Source of the DNA: UKL13-2 sp947085425
Lineage (GTDB): Bacteria > Pseudomonadota > Gammaproteobacteria > Burkholderiales > Usitatibacteraceae
NCBI GenBank assembly: GCA_947085425.1
Contig: CAMTWK010000037.1
Coordinates: 1 to 7,933, forward strand
Direction: 5' to 3'
DNA: 7,933 nucleotides
The notes beneath the pieces were generated by a model, which saw only the letters and a program-made list of their open reading frames with translations, had not been told where the DNA came from and made no database searches. Positions 5,051 to 7,933 of this stretch are shown here, one piece after another; position 1 is the first letter of the stretch; the number at the start of each line of letters is the position of its first letter. The translations under genes were made by a program, and so were the position numbers.

Positions 5051-6238
5051 TCAAAACGCTTTCGCCAGCGCCTCGTAATCCGACATTTCGTTATACACCT
5101 GCGCCGAAATCCGCACCCACAGTCGATCATTGATCAAATGGATCGGCACTTCAACGTTGTGTTCGGCCAAAAGTTTGGCGCGCCACCGCTGTACTCCTTC
5201 CAGTGTGCCGGCCTCGCTAATCGGTAACGGTAGCGTGACCATGCTGGTAAACATTTCTGCCGGTGCGCCTGGCGTAACATTCCACGCTGCGCTGAGCATG
5301 GCGGCGGCATCCCGCGCCAATGTGGTGAGGCCGTGGCGATAACGCGCCACCCCAAGTGCTTCGATGAAATCAAGCGCGGCTGGAATCGATAAACGTGCGG
5401 TGAAGTCACCGGTGCCGGTCCAGGCAAATTCTTTTTCGTAACCCTGACCAAAATAATTGGAAATCACCGGCGGATGTAAATCATGCCGACCCTGTTCGGT
5501 GGCGACAATAAAACCGCAACCCTTGGGCGCACACAACCACTTGTGGCAATTGCCGACTATCCAATCGGCACCGCTGTCACCGAGTGCATCCAACGACAAA
5601 GGTAACAGCGCCGGGGCGTGCGCACTATCGACCAACACTTGAATGCCGCGCTGTTTGCATAACGCGACGATCGGCCCGACCGGGGTGGTCACCGCCAGCG
5701 GGGAAAAGATGTGATCAATAATCACCAAGCGGGCACCACCTTCGATGGCCGCCGCGTAGGCATTGATCAAGGCTTGTGCATTTGCCAGCGGCCACGGCAC
5801 ATTGGCCTCGACCACCGTCAGGCCATGGCGCGCCGCATGATAACGCGCACAATTTTTGAGTGCCGGATAAGCGTGATTGGCGATGACGATTTTGTCACCG
5901 GCGCGCCATGGCATCGAATGCATCACCGCATTGGCTCCGGCCGTGGCGTTTTCCACAAACGCCAACCGTGAGGGGGTGGCGCCAACAAATGCTGCCAGTC
6001 GCACCGCTGCGGCACGGAGTGCGTCCGGTAATTCGTCTTGCATAAAGCGCACCGGCTGGTGTTCCATTGCATCACGCCAATGGACTTGCACGGCTTGTAC
6101 GAATCGCGGCGTCGCGCCAAACGAACCGTGATTCAAAAAGTGGATGGACGGATCGAGTGACCAGTATCGGCGCAAGGTGTGGCCGAATGGTTCGTTGGCG
6201 GCGGGGAGTGCGTGGGGATTGGTTATGGGCGTTTTCAT
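5051..6238 (-). CDS. Class V aminotransferase, isopenicillin N epimerase-like (PLP enzyme)
   Basis: This is a cytoplasmic PLP-dependent fold-type I enzyme of 395 residues, a normal length for the class V aminotransferase/CefD-like group. Landmarks in order are FLNHGSFGATP (34-44), the substrate/cofactor loop typical of isopenicillin N epimerase-like proteins; ENATAGANAV (96-105), contacting the PLP phosphate; VDSAHAP (203-209), with D204 for the pyridine nitrogen and H207; and GNCHKWLCAPKGCGF (229-243), with K233 as the Schiff-base lysine. A late Arg in LWVRISAQVYN may bind substrate carboxylate. Family members include epimerases, cysteine desulfurase-like enzymes and ergothioneine-pathway lyases, so the reaction is not decided here. 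No beta-lactam genes are nearby. The ATG has no strong ribosome site. The stop codon is only about 18 bp before the -35 box of the MNT promoter, so read-through into that pair is likely. Confidence 0.9.
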   Translation of the reverse strand: MKTPITNPHALPAANEPFGHTLRRYWSLDPSIHFLNHGSFGATPRFVQAVQVHWRDAMEHQPVRFMQDELPDALRAAAVRLAAFVGATPSRLAFVENATAGANAVMHSMPWRAGDKIVIANHAYPALKNCARYHAARHGLTVVEANVPWPLANAQALINAYAAAIEGGARLVIIDHIFSPLAVTTPVGPIVALCKQRGIQVLVDSAHAPALLPLSLDALGDSGADWIVGNCHKWLCAPKGCGFIVATEQGRHDLHPPVISNYFGQGYEKEFAWTGTGDFTARLSIPAALDFIEALGVARYRHGLTTLARDAAAMLSAAWNVTPGAPAEMFTSMVTLPLPISEAGTLEGVQRWRAKLLAEHNVEVPIHLINDRLWVRISAQVYNEMSDYEALAKAF

Positions 6239-6287
6239 TTCGCGATGTTACGACGATGGTGGCGTTTGTTGAGTGATTTTAGCGAGT

Positions 6288-6319
6288 GGGTGGGGGGGCC
6301 GGGGCGCAGTCCCCCACCC
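6288..6319. other. G-rich hairpin in the intergenic spacer
   Basis: GGGTGGGGG (6288-6296) pairs perfectly with CCCCCACCC (6311-6319) around a 14-base loop. The stem is very stable, but neither strand has a proper T-run after it, so an intrinsic terminator is only possible. It would act between the acyl-CoA ligase gene and the aminotransferase gene. The G-run on the plus strand (seven consecutive G at 6292-6298) is notable. Confidence 0.35.
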
Positions 6320-6350
6320 TCAATTCATTTCTTAATCAGTTTTTGAGATT

Positions 6351-6404
6351 GCTGGATTCCAGCCACCATCTTTAAGCATACCGGGGCGGCCCCGCTGGAA
6401 TGAC
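6351..6404 (-). repeat. Degenerate extragenic palindromic repeat
   Basis: ATTCCAGC (6356-6363) and GCTGGAAT (6394-6401) form an inverted repeat. Inside lies GGGGCGGCCCC (6383-6393), and the left arm is itself part of a perfect 13-base palindrome, GCTGGATTCCAGC (6351-6363). Read on the minus strand the pattern is CGTCATTCCAGC...GCTGGAATCCAGC. This resembles the common proteobacterial small repeat with ATTCCC...GGGAAT arms (dRS3/REP-like), with CAGC replacing the usual C-rich arm. It lies directly after the acyl-CoA ligase stop codon, a usual place for such repeats. Copy number elsewhere in the genome cannot be seen. Confidence 0.5.
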
Positions 6405-6417
6405 GGCACAAACCACC

Positions 6418-7933
6418 CTACTCAATCGCCTCCGCACTCTTTGCTATCTGCCGCAACACAAACTTCTGAATCTTGCCTGTGGCGGTTTTTGGCAGCGGCT
6501 GAAAAACAAATTTCTTTGGCACTTTGAAACGGGCCATGCGTTCGCGGCAGAACGCGATCATCTCTTCCTCGGTCGCGCGTGCGCCGTCTTTGAGTTCGAC
6601 AAACGCACAGCCCACCTCGCCCCACTTTGCATCAGGCAGGGCGACCACGGCGGACATGATTACCGCCGGGTGGCGCGACAACACGTCTTCGACTTCTTGC
6701 GAGGAAATATTCTCACCACCGGAAATGATGACGTCCTTGGCGCGGTCTTTGACTTTGAGATAACCATCGGGCTGGATGACGGCGAGGTCACCCGAATGAA
6801 ACCAGCCGCCGGCAAAGGCTTCGGTGGTGGCGGGCAGGTTTTTGAGGTAACCCTTCATCACCAGATTGCCGCGGAACATGATCTCGCCGATGGTCTCACC
6901 ATCGGCCGGCACCTGCTGCATGGTTTCGGGGTTCATTACCGTCATGCCTTCTTCGAGCAGATAAGCCACGCCCTGGCGGCCATTGAGCACCACTTGTTGT
7001 TCGATCGGCAGCGCCGCCCACTCGGGGTGTTGTGCGCACACGGCGGCGGGGCCGAAGGTTTCCGTCAGGCCATACACATGCGCGATCGAAAAGCCCAGCC
7101 GCGCCATGCCTTCGATGGTGGCACTCGGCGGCGGTGCGCCGGCCACCATGGCATACACATTGTGATCAATGCCGCGCTTTTGTTCATCCGGCGCATTGAT
7201 GAGCATGCTGTGTACAATCGGCGCGCCACAAAAATGCGTGACGCGGTGTTCGCGGATCAATTCAAAAATGGTCTTGGCCTCAACCTTGCGCAGGCAGACG
7301 TGGGTGCCGACATTGGCGGCGAGTGTCCAGGTAAAGCACCAGCCGTTGCAATGGAACATCGGCACCGTCCATAAATAGACGCTGTGTTTAGGCATCGACC
7401 AATCGAGGATATTGCCGATGGCGATTTGCTGCGCGCCGCGATGGTGAAACACCACCCCTTTCGGGTTGCCGGTGGTACCCGAGGTGTAATTGAGCGAAAT
7501 CGCATCCCACTCATCGGTGGGCATCGACCAGGCAAAGTCGGGGTCACCGCTGCCGACAAACGCTTCGTATTCGATCTCACCAAGCGCCTTGCCCACGCCG
7601 GTGTAGGCGGGGTCATTCACATCGATCACCAATGGCCGCACCTTGCACAGCGACAGCGCCTTTTCCATCACCCCGGAAAATTCTCGATCGGTAACCAACA
7701 CACGCGCCTCACCGTGATCGAGCATAAACGCGAGCGTCTCGGCATCGAGCCGGGTATTGAGTGTATTGACAACCGCACCCAACATGGCCGGGCCAAAATG
7801 CAGCTCGATCATCTCGGGGGTATTGGGCAACATCACCGCCACCGTGGTGCCGCGGCCGACACCACGCGCCGCCAGCGCCGAGGCCAGCCGCCGGGTGCGC
7901 ACATAAAATTCACGCCAGGTCTGCCGCCGTGTG
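6418..7933 (-). CDS. AMP-forming acyl-CoA ligase (5' end beyond window)
   Basis: This is an ANL-superfamily enzyme that activates a carboxylic acid with ATP to an acyl-adenylate and transfers it to CoA. Visible motifs are the P-loop YTSGTTGNPKG, the aromatic/acid-binding YGLTETFGPA, the hinge region GWFHSGDLAVIQPDGYLKVKDRAKDVIISGGENIS, and the C-terminal PKTATGKIQK with the adenylation lysine. The frame is open to the right edge. Codons before a GTG at 7902 encode TRRQTWREFY, typical of the family's N-terminal region, so that GTG is internal and roughly 40 residues are missing. The closest look is to the medium/short-chain and methylmercaptopropionate (DmdB-like) ligase group, not FadD; the substrate is undecided. 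It ends with TAG at 6418-6420. It is separated from the aminotransferase by 179 bp of hairpins and repeat, so is probably its own transcription unit. Confidence 0.95.
   Translation of the reverse strand, partial: TRRQTWREFYVRTRRLASALAARGVGRGTTVAVMLPNTPEMIELHFGPAMLGAVVNTLNTRLDAETLAFMLDHGEARVLVTDREFSGVMEKALSLCKVRPLVIDVNDPAYTGVGKALGEIEYEAFVGSGDPDFAWSMPTDEWDAISLNYTSGTTGNPKGVVFHHRGAQQIAIGNILDWSMPKHSVYLWTVPMFHCNGWCFTWTLAANVGTHVCLRKVEAKTIFELIREHRVTHFCGAPIVHSMLINAPDEQKRGIDHNVYAMVAGAPPPSATIEGMARLGFSIAHVYGLTETFGPAAVCAQHPEWAALPIEQQVVLNGRQGVAYLLEEGMTVMNPETMQQVPADGETIGEIMFRGNLVMKGYLKNLPATTEAFAGGWFHSGDLAVIQPDGYLKVKDRAKDVIISGGENISSQEVEDVLSRHPAVIMSAVVALPDAKWGEVGCAFVELKDGARATEEEMIAFCRERMARFKVPKKFVFQPLPKTATGKIQKFVLRQIAKSAEAIE

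Noticed and set aside
6400..7374. A 324-codon plus-strand open frame opposite the acyl-CoA ligase gene.
   Set aside because: It is antisense to a gene with all ANL motifs, is rich in His/Arg/Gly as expected for a shadow frame, and shows no domain I recognise.

Overview
The window looks like chromosomal DNA of a Proteobacterium, most likely a gammaproteobacterium. The evidence is moderate GC, compact gene spacing, and six recognisable conserved genes of proteobacterial type. They encode a CrcB/Fluc fluoride channel, ETF-ubiquinone oxidoreductase, a two-CBS-domain protein, a DUF3147 membrane protein, an epimerase-like class V aminotransferase and an AMP-forming acyl-CoA ligase. The lineage is an inference from protein resemblance only.

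Left part (1-3282). A divergent pair, crcB (minus) and the ETF-QO gene (plus), shares a compact intergenic region with a clear TATAAT box. The ETF-QO gene is followed by a CBS-domain gene. This 2.8-kb block is bracketed by two inverted copies, about 96 % identical, of a roughly 238-bp non-coding element. The element has terminal inverted repeats and 4-bp flanks of the YTAR type (TTAG and CTAG), so it is a MITE-like miniature transposable element. Each copy lies downstream of an outward-reading gene and has the same orientation relative to the incoming transcript. Just right of the second copy, a short open tail ending in TAA may be the remnant of a disrupted gene.

Middle part (3435-6238). Four minus-strand genes are closely packed. 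In transcription order they are the PLP-dependent class V aminotransferase, a winged-helix plus minimal nucleotidyltransferase (MNT) protein, a HEPN-like partner overlapping it by 17 bp, and a DUF3147 membrane protein. The MNT/HEPN pair has toxin-antitoxin-type architecture. Its promoter region carries two 21-bp direct repeats, each an imperfect palindrome, overlapping a good -35 box; this looks like an autoregulatory operator.

Right part (6239-7933). A 179-bp spacer holds a G-rich hairpin and a degenerate extragenic palindromic repeat. The window then ends inside a minus-strand acyl-CoA ligase gene whose 5' end is cut off. ETF-QO (electron entry to ubiquinone from acyl-CoA dehydrogenases) and the acyl-CoA ligase (substrate activation) both fit fatty- or organic-acid catabolism, but they are far apart and need not be co-regulated.
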